Of a stretch of DNA of 54,245 nucleotides, positions 40,802-49,115 are shown one piece after another (within the stretch, counting starts at the first letter, position 1; every line of letters begins with the position of its first letter). The notes below the pieces were generated by a model. That model was not told the DNA's origin. It ran no database searches and was given only the letters and a program-made list of their open reading frames with translations. The stretch is taken from contig CAKRHW010000013.1 of the NCBI GenBank assembly GCA_934339365.1, forward strand, positions 1 to 54,245, read 5' to 3'. This stretch comes from an uncultured Lachnospiraceae bacterium (GTDB lineage: Bacteria; Bacillota; Clostridia; Lachnospirales; Lachnospiraceae). Both the position numbers and the translations under genes were made by a program.

Positions 40802-42196
40802 ATGGCAGTTGAAAAGACAATGGACAAGATTGTAGCACTTGCAAAGGCAAGAGGATTTGTATACCCAGGTTCAGAGATTTATGGAGGACTTGCGAATACA
40901 TGGGATTATGGAAATCTTGGAGTAGAATTAAAAAACAATGTAAAGAAAGCATGGTGGAAGAAGTTTATTCAGGAAAATCCCTATAATGTTGGTGTAGATT
41001 GTGCAATTCTTATGAATCCTCAGACATGGGTTGCATCCGGACATTTAGGAAACTTTTCAGATCCATTGATGGACTGCAGAGAATGTCATGAGAGATTCCG
41101 CGCAGATAAGGTAATTGAAGAATATATGTCAGACAATGGAATCGAGATTGAAGGTGCAGTAGATGCCTGGTCACATGAAGAGATGCAGAACTATATTGAA
41201 GAACACCATATTGACTGCCCATCTTGTGGAAAGCATAACTGGACAGATATCAAGGAATTTAACCTGATGTTTAAGACATTCCAGGGTGTTACAGAAGATA
41301 CAAAGAATACTGTTTATTTAAGACCGGAGACGGCACAGGGAATCTTTGTGAACTTCAAGAATGTACAGAGAACATCAAGAAAGAAGATTCCATTTGGAAT
41401 CGGACAGATTGGTAAGTCATTCCGTAATGAGATTACACCTGGTAACTTCACATTCCGTACCAGAGAGTTTGAACAGATGGAATTAGAATTCTTCTGCGAA
41501 CCAGATACAGATTTAGAGTGGTTTAGTTATTGGAGAGATTTCTGTTATCAGTGGATCACAAATTTAGGAATTAAGGAAGATGAAGTACGTATCAGGGATC
41601 ATGAACAGTCAGAACTTTCTCATTACTCTAAGGCAACATCAGATATTGAATTCCTGTTCCCATTTGGATGGGGAGAACTCTGGGGAGTTGCAGACCGTAC
41701 AGATTATGATCTGACACAGCATCAGAATGTATCCGGACAACCGATGGATTACTTCGATGATGAGAAGAAGATTAAGTATATTCCATATGTTATTGAACCA
41801 TCTTTAGGAGCAGACAGAGTAACATTGGCATTCTTATGTTCTGCATACGATGAAGAAGAACTTGAAGGTGGAGATAAGAGAACAGTATTACATTTCCATC
41901 CTGCATTAGCACCAATCAAGGTTGGTGTGCTTCCACTTTCTAAGAAGTTAAATGAAGGTGCAGAAAAGGTATATACACAGTTGACAAAGAAATACAACTG
42001 CGAATTTGATGACAGAGGAAATATTGGAAAGCGTTACCGCAGACAGGATGAGATCGGAACTCCATTCTGCGTAACTTATGATTTCGATTCTGAGACCGAT
42101 GGAGCGGTTACAGTAAGAGACAGAGATACCATGGAACAAGAAAGAATTAAAATTGAAGACTTAGATGCTTACTTCGAAAAGAAGTTTGAATTTTAA
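40802..42196 (+). CDS. glyQS: Glycyl-tRNA synthetase, alpha2 type
   Basis: A 464-residue class II synthetase that charges tRNA-Gly. It is the single-chain homodimeric (eukaryote/archaea-like) form rather than the alpha2beta2 enzyme. Features: RGFVYPGSEIYGG near the start, a cysteine pair region (CRECHE ... CPSCGKHN, about residues 95-142), motif 2 FRNEITPGNFTFRTREFEQ, and motif 3 near SLGADRVTLAFL. A C-terminal anticodon-binding domain starts around residue 365. AGAGGAG precedes ATG 40802. No T-box leader fits in the 30 bases upstream. A perfect terminator follows. Confidence 0.97.
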   Translation: MAVEKTMDKIVALAKARGFVYPGSEIYGGLANTWDYGNLGVELKNNVKKAWWKKFIQENPYNVGVDCAILMNPQTWVASGHLGNFSDPLMDCRECHERFRADKVIEEYMSDNGIEIEGAVDAWSHEEMQNYIEEHHIDCPSCGKHNWTDIKEFNLMFKTFQGVTEDTKNTVYLRPETAQGIFVNFKNVQRTSRKKIPFGIGQIGKSFRNEITPGNFTFRTREFEQMELEFFCEPDTDLEWFSYWRDFCYQWITNLGIKEDEVRIRDHEQSELSHYSKATSDIEFLFPFGWGELWGVADRTDYDLTQHQNVSGQPMDYFDDEKKIKYIPYVIEPSLGADRVTLAFLCSAYDEEELEGGDKRTVLHFHPALAPIKVGVLPLSKKLNEGAEKVYTQLTKKYNCEFDDRGNIGKRYRRQDEIGTPFCVTYDFDSETDGAVTVRDRDTMEQERIKIEDLDAYFEKKFEF

Positions 42197-42205
42197 TCTA
42201 CTTAG

Positions 42206-42233
42206 AAAAAGTGCTTGCGTAAGCACTTTTTTT
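42206..42233 (+). terminator. Intrinsic terminator of glyQS
   Basis: AAAAAGTGCTT (42206-42216) pairs perfectly with AAGCACTTTTT (42221-42231) around GCGT, followed by more T. Confidence 0.92.
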
Positions 42234-42257
42234 ATGATAAGATTCTTTCTGGTAAGA

Positions 42258-42343
42258 ACATGTGTGTTTTACAGACGAACACATGTAGAAAATAGATCGT
42301 GATCAGAGGTTTAAGAGGATTTCTTTCAGAATGGGAATCACGA
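42258..42343 (+). other. Structured leader upstream of the aspartokinase gene
   Basis: Two stems can form in order: ACATGTGT with ACACATGT (42258-42265, 42279-42286) and TCGTGAT with ATCACGA (42297-42303, 42337-42343). I could not match it to the lysine riboswitch or a T-box. The promoter was not identified. Confidence 0.35.
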
Positions 42344-42394
42344 GAAGAAGAAAGAGAAGAAACGCAGAACGAATTGCGGAAATGAGGTAAAATA

Positions 42395-43714
42395 ATGAAG
42401 AAAGTTGTTAAATTTGGTGGAAGTTCACTTGCAAGTGCAGAACAGTTTCGTAAAGTAGGAGATATTATCAGAGCTGATGAGAGCAGAATTTATGTTGTAC
42501 CATCTGCTCCAGGAAAGAGATTTTCGGATGATATTAAGGTAACAGATATGTTATACGACTGCTATGCAACTGCAGAAGCCGGAGAAGCAATTGATGAGAA
42601 GCTTGCAGCAATCAAGGCAAGATATCAGGAGATTATCGATGGATTAGGATTAAAGTTATCCTTAGAAGAAGAATTTAAGACAATCAAAGAGCAATTTTTA
42701 AATAAAGCAGGAAAAGACTATGCGGCATCTAGAGGAGAATATTTAAATGGTATCGTAATGGCAAATTACTTAGGATATGAATTTATTGATGCAGCAACTG
42801 TTATTGTATTTGATAAAGACGGTAACTTCTGTGAAGAGAAGACTTATCCAAAGTTAGCCAAGAGATTATCAAAGTGTGATAAGGCTGTTGTTCCGGGATT
42901 TTACGGAGCTTATGAAGATGGAAGAGTTAAGACATTTTCAAGAGGTGGTTCTGACGTTACAGGATCTATCGTTGCAGCGGCAGCTCACGTAGATGTATAT
43001 GAGAACTGGACAGATGTATCAGGTTTCTTAGTAGCAGATCCAAGAATTATCAAGAATCCGGAAGTAATTGATATTATCACATACAAGGAATTACGAGAAT
43101 TATCTTACATGGGAGCATCTGTTCTTCACGAAGATGCAATCTTCCCTGTAAGAAAAGAAGGAATTCCAATTAATATCCGTAACACAAACAGACCGGAAGA
43201 CAAGGGAACTTTAATTGTAGAGAATACTTGTGCAAAACCAAAATACACCATTACAGGTATTGCAGGAAAGAAAGAATTCGTTGCAATTAATATCGAAAAA
43301 GATATGATGAATTCAGAGATCGGATTCGGAAGAAAAGTATTACAGGTATTTGAAGAACAGGGAATTTCTTTTGAACACGTACCTTCCGGAATTGATACCA
43401 TGACAGTATTTGTACACCAGACAGAATTCCAGGAGAAAGAACAGAAAGTATTAAAGGGACTTCATAGTGCAGTACATCCGGATGTCATTGATTTAGAATC
43501 GGATCTTGGATTGATTGCAGTCGTTGGACGTGGCATGCGTCAGACAAGAGGAACAGCAGGAAGAATCTTTTCCGCATTAGCACATGCACATGTGAATGTA
43601 AAAATGATCGATCAGGGTTCTTCAGAGCTTAATATCATTATCGGAGTTCGTAATGCGGATTTCGAGAGAGCAATTCAGGCGATTTATGCAATCTTTGTAG
43701 AAGCAGAATTATAA
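42395..43714 (+). CDS. lysC: Aspartokinase
   Basis: A 439-residue aspartate kinase, the first step toward lysine, threonine and methionine. The N-terminal kinase domain has VVKFGGSSLAS and FSRGGSDVTGS; the C-terminal part (about residues 295-435) contains two ACT domains for feedback control by pathway amino acids. The variant segment VPSAPGKRFSDD is typical of clostridial monofunctional enzymes. GAGG lies 5 bases before the ATG. An ACT regulator and homoserine dehydrogenase follow at short spacing, so this copy probably serves threonine/homoserine formation, which makes the symbol lysC a functional approximation. Confidence 0.93.
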   Translation: MKKVVKFGGSSLASAEQFRKVGDIIRADESRIYVVPSAPGKRFSDDIKVTDMLYDCYATAEAGEAIDEKLAAIKARYQEIIDGLGLKLSLEEEFKTIKEQFLNKAGKDYAASRGEYLNGIVMANYLGYEFIDAATVIVFDKDGNFCEEKTYPKLAKRLSKCDKAVVPGFYGAYEDGRVKTFSRGGSDVTGSIVAAAAHVDVYENWTDVSGFLVADPRIIKNPEVIDIITYKELRELSYMGASVLHEDAIFPVRKEGIPINIRNTNRPEDKGTLIVENTCAKPKYTITGIAGKKEFVAINIEKDMMNSEIGFGRKVLQVFEEQGISFEHVPSGIDTMTVFVHQTEFQEKEQKVLKGLHSAVHPDVIDLESDLGLIAVVGRGMRQTRGTAGRIFSALAHAHVNVKMIDQGSSELNIIIGVRNADFERAIQAIYAIFVEAEL

Positions 43715-43744
43715 GAAGAATTGCTTTGGCAGGAGGGAAAAGAG

Positions 43745-44188
43745 ATGCCAGATAGCAGTAAATACTATGTTGTAAAGCAAAAAGCTTTGCCGGAAGTATT
43801 GTTGAAGGTAGTAGAAGCCAAGAAAATGTTAGAATCAGAAAGGGCAATCACTGTGCAGGAAGCGACAGAGAAAGTTGGACTTAGCAGAAGTTCTTTCTAC
43901 AAATATAAGGACGATATTTTCCCATTCCATGAAGATGCCAGTGGACGAACCATAACCTTTATGATTCAGATGGATGATGAACCGGGACTTTTATCATCGG
44001 TACTTCAACATGTGGCAAAAAGCAATATTAATATATTAACAATTAATCAGACAATACCCATCAATGGCGTCGCATCGTTGACTTTAAGTGTGGAAGTATT
44101 ATCCACATCCAAAGATATATCCACGATGATAGCTGAGATAGAGGCAAAAGAAGGCGTACATTATTTGAAAATATTAGCAAAAAGTTAA
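43745..44188 (+). CDS. pheB: ACT domain-containing regulator (UPF0735/PheB family)
   Basis: A 147-residue protein with an N-terminal helix-turn-helix-like segment (ITVQEATEKVGLSRSSFYKY, about residues 33-52) and a C-terminal ACT domain (about 70-145; DDEPGLLSSVLQHVAKSN, NILTINQTIPINGV). The family includes Bacillus PheB beside prephenate dehydratase. Here it sits between aspartokinase and homoserine dehydrogenase, suggesting sensing of a threonine-family amino acid (inference). The frame opens at TTG 43721, but GGAGG (43732-43736) sets ATG 43745. The exact role is not established for the family. Confidence 0.85.
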   Translation: MPDSSKYYVVKQKALPEVLLKVVEAKKMLESERAITVQEATEKVGLSRSSFYKYKDDIFPFHEDASGRTITFMIQMDDEPGLLSSVLQHVAKSNINILTINQTIPINGVASLTLSVEVLSTSKDISTMIAEIEAKEGVHYLKILAKS

Positions 44189-44204
44189 ACAATTGGAGGA
44201 TAAC

Positions 44205-45413
44205 ATGATCAATATAGCAGTTTTAGGATACGGTACCGTAGGATCAGGTGTGGTAGAAGTAATCAATACCAACCAGGAGAGCATTAATAAAAGAGCCGGT
44301 GATGAGATCAATATCAAATATGTATTAGATTTGAGAGATTTCCCGGGCGATCCTGTTCAGGAAAAGATTGTACATGATTACAACATCATTTTAAATGATC
44401 CTGAGATCGAAGTAATCGCAGAAGTTATGGGAGGAGTAGAACCAGCTTACACATTTGTTAAGAATGCACTTCTTGCCGGAAAGAGCGTATGTACTTCAAA
44501 TAAAGCACTTGTTGCAAAACATGGTGCAGAATTACTTCAGATTGCAAGAGACAAGCACCGTAACTTCTTATTTGAAGCAAGTGTTGGTGGCGGTATTCCA
44601 ATTATCAGACCACTCAATCAGTCGTTAACAGCAGATGAGATTTATGAGATTACAGGAATCCTGAATGGAACAACCAATTACATGCTTACGAAGATGAATA
44701 AAGAAGGACTGAGCTATGGCAAAGTACTTGCAGAAGCACAGGAACTTGGATATGCAGAGAAAGATCCTACAGCAGACGTAGAAGGTTATGATGCATGCCG
44801 TAAGATTGCAATCTTAGCATCTCTTGCATTCTCAGAGACAGTAAATTTCGAAGATATTTACACAGAAGGAATTACAAAGATTACAGACAAAGACTTCAAA
44901 TATGCCAATAAGATGAATTGTGCAATTAAGTTATTTGGTAAATGCAAGAAGGATGGAGATAAATTCTTTGCAGCTGTTATGCCAGTTATGATTGGACAGA
45001 CACATCCATTATATCCGGTAGAAGGCGTGCTGAACGGAATCTTAGTACGTGGAAATGTAATTGGAGACGTGATGTTCTTCGGAAGTGGAGCAGGAAAGCT
45101 TCCTACAGCAAGTGCAGTTGTAGCTGATATTGTAGATGCAGTCAGACATTTAAATGTTACAGTTACTTCTATGTGGACATCAAAGAAGTTAGAATTAGAA
45201 AACTTCGAAGATTCTGTACACCAGTTCTTTGTAAGAGTAAAAGCAGATTCAGAGAACGAAGTCAAAGAAGTATTTGGAGCAGTTGATAAGATTACAGTAG
45301 AAGATTTAACAGATGAATTTGCATTTGTAACAGAGCCAATGACAGAGAAAGCATTTGCGGAGAAGGCAGCGAAGGTACCTGGAATCCTTAGCAGAATCCG
45401 TAAAGAAGACTAA
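44205..45413 (+). CDS. hom: Homoserine dehydrogenase
   Basis: Reduces aspartate semialdehyde to homoserine. The 402-residue monofunctional enzyme has the Rossmann motif GYGTVGSG at residues 8-15, the segment VGGGIPIIRPL, the signature region NGTTNYMLTKM, and EAQELGYAEKDPTADVEGYDACRK with the catalytic Lys. A short C-terminal ACT-like region (about 335-400) may permit threonine feedback. The frame opens at TTG 44193; TTGGAGG is the ribosome site, so ATG 44205 is the start. It lies 17 bases after the ACT gene, clearly one operon. Confidence 0.96.
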   Translation: MINIAVLGYGTVGSGVVEVINTNQESINKRAGDEINIKYVLDLRDFPGDPVQEKIVHDYNIILNDPEIEVIAEVMGGVEPAYTFVKNALLAGKSVCTSNKALVAKHGAELLQIARDKHRNFLFEASVGGGIPIIRPLNQSLTADEIYEITGILNGTTNYMLTKMNKEGLSYGKVLAEAQELGYAEKDPTADVEGYDACRKIAILASLAFSETVNFEDIYTEGITKITDKDFKYANKMNCAIKLFGKCKKDGDKFFAAVMPVMIGQTHPLYPVEGVLNGILVRGNVIGDVMFFGSGAGKLPTASAVVADIVDAVRHLNVTVTSMWTSKKLELENFEDSVHQFFVRVKADSENEVKEVFGAVDKITVEDLTDEFAFVTEPMTEKAFAEKAAKVPGILSRIRKED

Positions 45414-45439
45414 AAACAATCCGATAAATAAAGAAGAAG

Positions 45440-45475
45440 GCGCTTCACAAAGATCAGTTGAGTTTTGTGGGGCGC
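45440..45475 (+). other. Strong hairpin between hom and tex
   Basis: GCGCTTCACAAA (45440-45451) pairs with TTTGTGGGGCGC (45464-45475): 12 base pairs with two G-U wobbles and a 12-base loop. No U-run follows, so it may be a partial terminator or a leader hairpin for tex. Confidence 0.5.
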
Positions 45476-45509
45476 TGCTTATATATATCGAAAAAAGAAA
45501 GGGTTAAAG

Positions 45510-47669
45510 ATGAATATTAATCAAATAATTGCAGAAGAATTAAAAATTCGGGAAGAACAGGTAGAGGCAGCCGTAGGACTGATAGATGAAGGTTGTACCA
45601 TTCCATTTATTGCAAGATATAGAAAAGAAGTAACCGGTGCATTAAATGATGAACAGTTACGTGCACTAGAGGAACGCCTTGCATATTTGCGAAATCTTCA
45701 GGACCGAAAAGAAGCAGTCATCAAAAGTATCGAAGAACAGGAAAAAATGACGGAAGCACTCCGCAAAGAGATTGAGGAAGCAAAGACACTGGTATCCTTA
45801 GAAGATATTTATCGTCCATATAAGCCGAAAAAACGGACCAGAGCTACCATTGCCAAGGAAAAGGGATTAGAACCACTTGCACAGATGATGCAGTTACAGA
45901 TGTCCGAGCAGCCACTTCAGGAACTGGCAAAAACATTTGTGAATCAGGAAAAGGGAGTTGAATCGCCAGAAGATGCCATTACGGGAGCAAAAGATATATT
46001 GGCAGAACAGATTTCAGATGAAGCAGAATATCGCAAATACATTCGAAATCTTACCTATAAAGAAGGAACCATCGAATCGAAGGCAAAAGATTTAGAAGAA
46101 AAGACCGTATATGAGATGTATTACGACTATCAGGAAAAAATACATCAGATTGTAGGACACCGAATTTTAGCGATGAATCGTGGGGAAGCAGAGAAAAAGC
46201 TGACCATTAAGATTGTTCCGCCAGAAGAACAGATTCTGCAATATTTAAAGAAGCATGTGATTTTGCCTAAGACAGAAGAGGAAGAATTAAAAATTGCTTT
46301 AACAGAAACAGTAGAAGACAGTTATAAAAGACTCATTGCACCTGCCATCGAACGTGAAATCCGTAGTGAGTTAACAGAAAAAGCGCAGGAAGGAGCCATG
46401 AAAGTATTCAGCCAGAATCTGGCACAACTACTGATGGCACCACCGATTCCGGGCCATGTTGTATTAGGATGGGATCCGGCATTTCGAACCGGATGTAAGT
46501 TAGCGGTTGTGGATGAGACTGGAAAAATATTAGATACTGCTGTGATTTATCCGACAGAACCAACGACACCGGCCAAAATACGTGCAGCAAAAGATTTAGT
46601 CATCCGCTGGATTAGAAAATACCATATTACATTGATTGCACTAGGAAATGGAACGGCATCGAGAGAATCAGAAAAGATTATTGTCGAGATGTTAGAAGAA
46701 ATTCCAGAAAAAGTACAATATGTCATTGTAAATGAGGCAGGAGCCAGCGTGTATTCAGCAAGTAAACTTGCAACAGAAGAATTCCCAGACTTAAATGTAG
46801 GAGAAAGAAGTTCCGCTTCTATGGCAAGAAGATTGCAGGATCCGTTAGCTGAACTGGTAAAAATTGATCCAAAGTCAATCGGAGTAGGGCAGTATCAGCA
46901 TGATATGAACCAGAAAAAGCTGTCAGAGACATTAGGCGGAGTTGTAGAATCGTGTGTAAATAAAGTGGGTGTCGATTTAAATACCGCATCGGCAAGCCTG
47001 TTAGAATATATTTCAGGTATCAGTAAGACTATTGCAAAAAATATCGTGGCATACCGCGAAGCAAATGGAAAATTTACGAATCGAAAAGAACTCTTAAAGG
47101 TACCAAAGCTAGGACCAAAGGCTTTTGAACAATGTGCCGGATTTACACGAATTATGAACGGAAGTAATCCATTAGACGCAACCAGCGTTCATCCTGAGAC
47201 CTATCAGGCAACCGAAAAACTACTTGCGACATTAGGGTATCAGAAGAACGAAATGAATGCAGAAGGACTAAAAGATATTGCGAAAAAAGTCGAACATATT
47301 AATAAGAAGAAACTCGTACAGGAATTAGGAATCGGAGAGCTGACATTAGAGGATATTATAAAGGAATTAGAGAAGCCGGCACGTGATCCGAGAGAGGATA
47401 TGCCGAAACCGATTTTACGTAGCGATGTACTAGAAATTACGGATTTAAAGCCGGGAATGAAGTTAAAAGGAACGGTTCGAAATGTCATAGATTTTGGAGC
47501 TTTTGTAGATATTGGAGTACATCAGGATGGCCTGGTTCACATCTCACAGATGTCGAATAAGTTCATTAAACATCCATTAGATGTTGTAAGCGTAGGAGAT
47601 ATTGTGGACGTAACTGTACTAGATGTGGATGTCGAAAAGAAAAGAATTGCATTAACAATGAAGGAATAA
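45510..47669 (+). CDS. tex: Tex-family RNA-binding protein (YqgF/HhH/S1 domains)
   Basis: A 719-residue nucleic-acid-binding protein related to Tex and eukaryotic Spt6, implicated in transcription elongation and RNA metabolism. Order: helical N-terminal region with CTIPFIARYRKE near 30; YqgF-type RNase-H fold (about 320-450; VVLGWDPAFRTGCKLAVVD); helix-hairpin-helix pair (about 490-555; ISKTIAKNIVAYREANGKF); and S1 domain (about 645-718; GTVRNVIDFGAFVDIGVHQ). The frame is open from 45465, but that start lies in a hairpin; AAAGGG before ATG 45510 is the choice. The role in this organism is untested. Confidence 0.93.
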   Translation: MNINQIIAEELKIREEQVEAAVGLIDEGCTIPFIARYRKEVTGALNDEQLRALEERLAYLRNLQDRKEAVIKSIEEQEKMTEALRKEIEEAKTLVSLEDIYRPYKPKKRTRATIAKEKGLEPLAQMMQLQMSEQPLQELAKTFVNQEKGVESPEDAITGAKDILAEQISDEAEYRKYIRNLTYKEGTIESKAKDLEEKTVYEMYYDYQEKIHQIVGHRILAMNRGEAEKKLTIKIVPPEEQILQYLKKHVILPKTEEEELKIALTETVEDSYKRLIAPAIEREIRSELTEKAQEGAMKVFSQNLAQLLMAPPIPGHVVLGWDPAFRTGCKLAVVDETGKILDTAVIYPTEPTTPAKIRAAKDLVIRWIRKYHITLIALGNGTASRESEKIIVEMLEEIPEKVQYVIVNEAGASVYSASKLATEEFPDLNVGERSSASMARRLQDPLAELVKIDPKSIGVGQYQHDMNQKKLSETLGGVVESCVNKVGVDLNTASASLLEYISGISKTIAKNIVAYREANGKFTNRKELLKVPKLGPKAFEQCAGFTRIMNGSNPLDATSVHPETYQATEKLLATLGYQKNEMNAEGLKDIAKKVEHINKKKLVQELGIGELTLEDIIKELEKPARDPREDMPKPILRSDVLEITDLKPGMKLKGTVRNVIDFGAFVDIGVHQDGLVHISQMSNKFIKHPLDVVSVGDIVDVTVLDVDVEKKRIALTMKE

Positions 47670-47678
47670 AGAAAAAAC

Positions 47679-47716
47679 GTAGAAATATTTCTAACAGATA
47701 TAGGCAATATTTCTAC
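47679..47716 (+). other. Hairpin just after tex
   Basis: GTAGAAATATT (47679-47689) and AATATTTCTAC (47706-47716) are perfect 11-base arms around 16 bases. A U-run is lacking. It may protect the 3' end or act with the terminator 35 bases further on. Confidence 0.45.
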
Positions 47717-47750
47717 TGTTAAGAAAGACAAAAAGAGGGAAAATATAGGT

Positions 47751-47796
47751 AATGTTGCACAAGATAGAACGGTTCTAATTGTGCAACATTTTATTT
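47751..47796 (+). terminator. Intrinsic terminator after tex
   Basis: AATGTTGCACAA (47751-47762) pairs perfectly with TTGTGCAACATT (47779-47790), with an inner TAGAA/TTCTA hairpin in the loop, then TTATTTAT. Confidence 0.85.
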
Positions 47797-48069
47797 ATAG
47801 ATAGAGAATCATTCTGATTAGATGGAGTGTTTTGCGTTTTACATTCCCGCTTGATAATAGAATAAATTCTTCTAAAATGATGGGATGATAAAACTGTAAA
47901 AAAGTAAAAATCTGACCTTAAATTTTGCTCTGAAACGAAAAAATAAAAAAATTTTTTAGAAAAAATTAAGAAAAACGAAAGATGGCTGCAACCCTCATAT
48001 TTACTTACCAAAACATGAATTAAATATGTCTGTAAAGTTACAATCGTTAAGCAAAAATTAAAAAAGCAC
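47797..48069. other. A/T-rich intergenic stretch before the SleB-like gene
   Basis: About 270 very A/T-rich bases between the tex terminator and the next promoter. A minus-strand frame of 124 codons (47775-48149) has no ribosome site and a low-complexity Phe/Ser/Cys composition; I do not accept it. No RNA gene or riboswitch was recognised, including the ydaO type that often precedes wall hydrolases. Confidence 0.5.
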
Positions 48070-48098
48070 TTGCAATTGTAACAAATCTGTAATAAAAT
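48070..48098 (+). promoter_or_regulatory. Promoter of the SleB-like hydrolase
   Basis: TTGCAA (48070-48075), 17-base spacer, TAAAAT (48093-48098), preceded by AAAAAAGCAC as in the strong promoters near the window end. Confidence 0.65.
48077..48093 (+). promoter_or_regulatory. WalR-like box
   Basis: TGTAAC-N5-TGTAAT matches the direct-repeat consensus of the WalR (YycF) response regulator, TGTWAH-N5-TGTWAH, that controls cell-wall hydrolases in Bacillus and Staphylococcus. It fills the spacer and touches the -10. Confidence 0.55.
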
Positions 48099-48104
48099 AC
48101 CTAC

Positions 48105-48113
48105 TTGTAACAA
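48105..48113. repeat. Second TTGTAACAA element near the start point
   Basis: The 9-base word TTGTAACAA occurs at 48076-48084 and again at 48105-48113, exactly 29 bases apart; the second copy covers the predicted start point and adds another TGTAAC half-site. Confidence 0.5.
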
Positions 48114-48184
48114 GCAAACACATTTTTTGCTAAAACGAATGTGCCACATATCGGCACAGAAATAAAAACAAAAAGGTGGATATT

Positions 48185-48979
48185 ATGAATTTTAAAAAAT
48201 TGCTAAAGTTAATGGTATTATGTATGATGAGTGTTGTGATTACTGCAATGGCTCCAAGTCTTTTCGGTAAGACAGTGCGTGCAGCAGAGACCCAAGATGA
48301 AGACAACATAGTGACAGTGAACAACGGCAAGAAGATGAACGTAACAGTTGGAGAAAAGACGACAATTTATCTTACAGGAGCATCAGACGAGACGAAGGCC
48401 GTTTGGAGCATTTCAAAGAAAAAAGGGTATCAGAAATATACAAGTACAGCAAAGATCAGTAAGACAAAAGACACATCCGTTAAGGTAAAAGGATTAAATC
48501 CTGGAACCTGTTATGTAAGAGCCAATGTAGATGGCATGATTTACACATGCAAAGTTGTGGTAAAGGCTACTGAGGGAACAGATATTTCAGCTAACCAGAG
48601 AACAACTACGAAAGCAGGAAAGAAAGCTTCCTACACACGGGAAGAATTAGATATGCTTGCAAGAGTCATTAACGGAGAAGCAGGATCAAGCTGGATCAGC
48701 AACAAAGAACAGAGAGCAGTTGGAAGCGTTGTATTAAACAGAGTAAAGAGCAAAAGATTCCCGAATACACTTCGTGGAGTAATTTATCAGAGAGGTCAGT
48801 ACGCATGCGTTCGTGATGGTAATTATAGCAGAAAGCCATCGAAGAGAGCGATTGCGAATGCCAAGTATCTTTTAGAGAACGGTCCTACATTGCCATCGAA
48901 TGTTGTATTCCAGGCACAGTTCATTCAGGGACGTGGAGTACATACCAAGATTGGTAACCACTACTTCTGCTATATCTAG
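48185..48979 (+). CDS. Secreted SleB-like cell wall hydrolase
   Basis: A 264-residue exported peptidoglycan hydrolase. Order: signal peptide (1-32, cleavage probably after VRAA); a Big-like immunoglobulin domain (about 43-130; VNNGKKMNVTVGEKTTIYL); and a SleB/CwlJ hydrolase_2 domain (about 152-264) with the likely catalytic Glu in ARVINGEAGS, then VGSVVLNRVKSKRFP and the terminal HYFCYI. SleB homologs are lytic transglycosylases of spore cortex, but many clostridial copies with Big domains work in vegetative walls. A WalR-like box in the promoter favours a vegetative role. AAAGGTGG sets ATG 48185 rather than GTG 48176. The 5' leader carries a small TGTGCC/GGCACA hairpin. Confidence 0.87.
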   Translation: MNFKKLLKLMVLCMMSVVITAMAPSLFGKTVRAAETQDEDNIVTVNNGKKMNVTVGEKTTIYLTGASDETKAVWSISKKKGYQKYTSTAKISKTKDTSVKVKGLNPGTCYVRANVDGMIYTCKVVVKATEGTDISANQRTTTKAGKKASYTREELDMLARVINGEAGSSWISNKEQRAVGSVVLNRVKSKRFPNTLRGVIYQRGQYACVRDGNYSRKPSKRAIANAKYLLENGPTLPSNVVFQAQFIQGRGVHTKIGNHYFCYI

Positions 48980-49004
48980 AGAAAAGAATTAAGAAGACAA
49001 TATG

Positions 49005-49069
49005 AATCAGTTGTAATATTTTGAAAAGTTTACTATAATAACTTAGATAAAGATTACAACTGATTTTTT
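49005..49069 (+). terminator. Long-loop terminator of the SleB-like gene, enclosing a promoter
   Basis: AATCAGTTGTAAT (49005-49017) pairs perfectly with ATTACAACTGATT (49053-49065) across a 35-base loop, followed by TTTT. The loop holds the -10 of the next operon's promoter. Confidence 0.65.
49011..49039 (+). promoter_or_regulatory. Promoter of the tsaE operon inside the terminator
   Basis: TTGTAA (49011-49016, within the 5' arm), 17-base spacer, TATAAT (49034-49039). A transcript starting near 49046 contains only the 3' arm, so it cannot fold the terminator. Confidence 0.6.
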
Positions 49070-49115
49070 CGTTTGTAAAATTGTCCGGGAAAACAGGCAC
49101 GAAGAAGGAGGAAAA

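Noticed and set aside
42234..42394. Lysine riboswitch before aspartokinase
   Set aside because: The leader is about the right length, but I could not place the conserved lysine-riboswitch junction words. It is kept only as an unclassified structured leader.
47797..48184. Cyclic di-AMP (ydaO) riboswitch before the SleB-like gene
   Set aside because: Such riboswitches often precede wall hydrolases, but the conserved core words are not present; the predicted leader is only about 80 bases.
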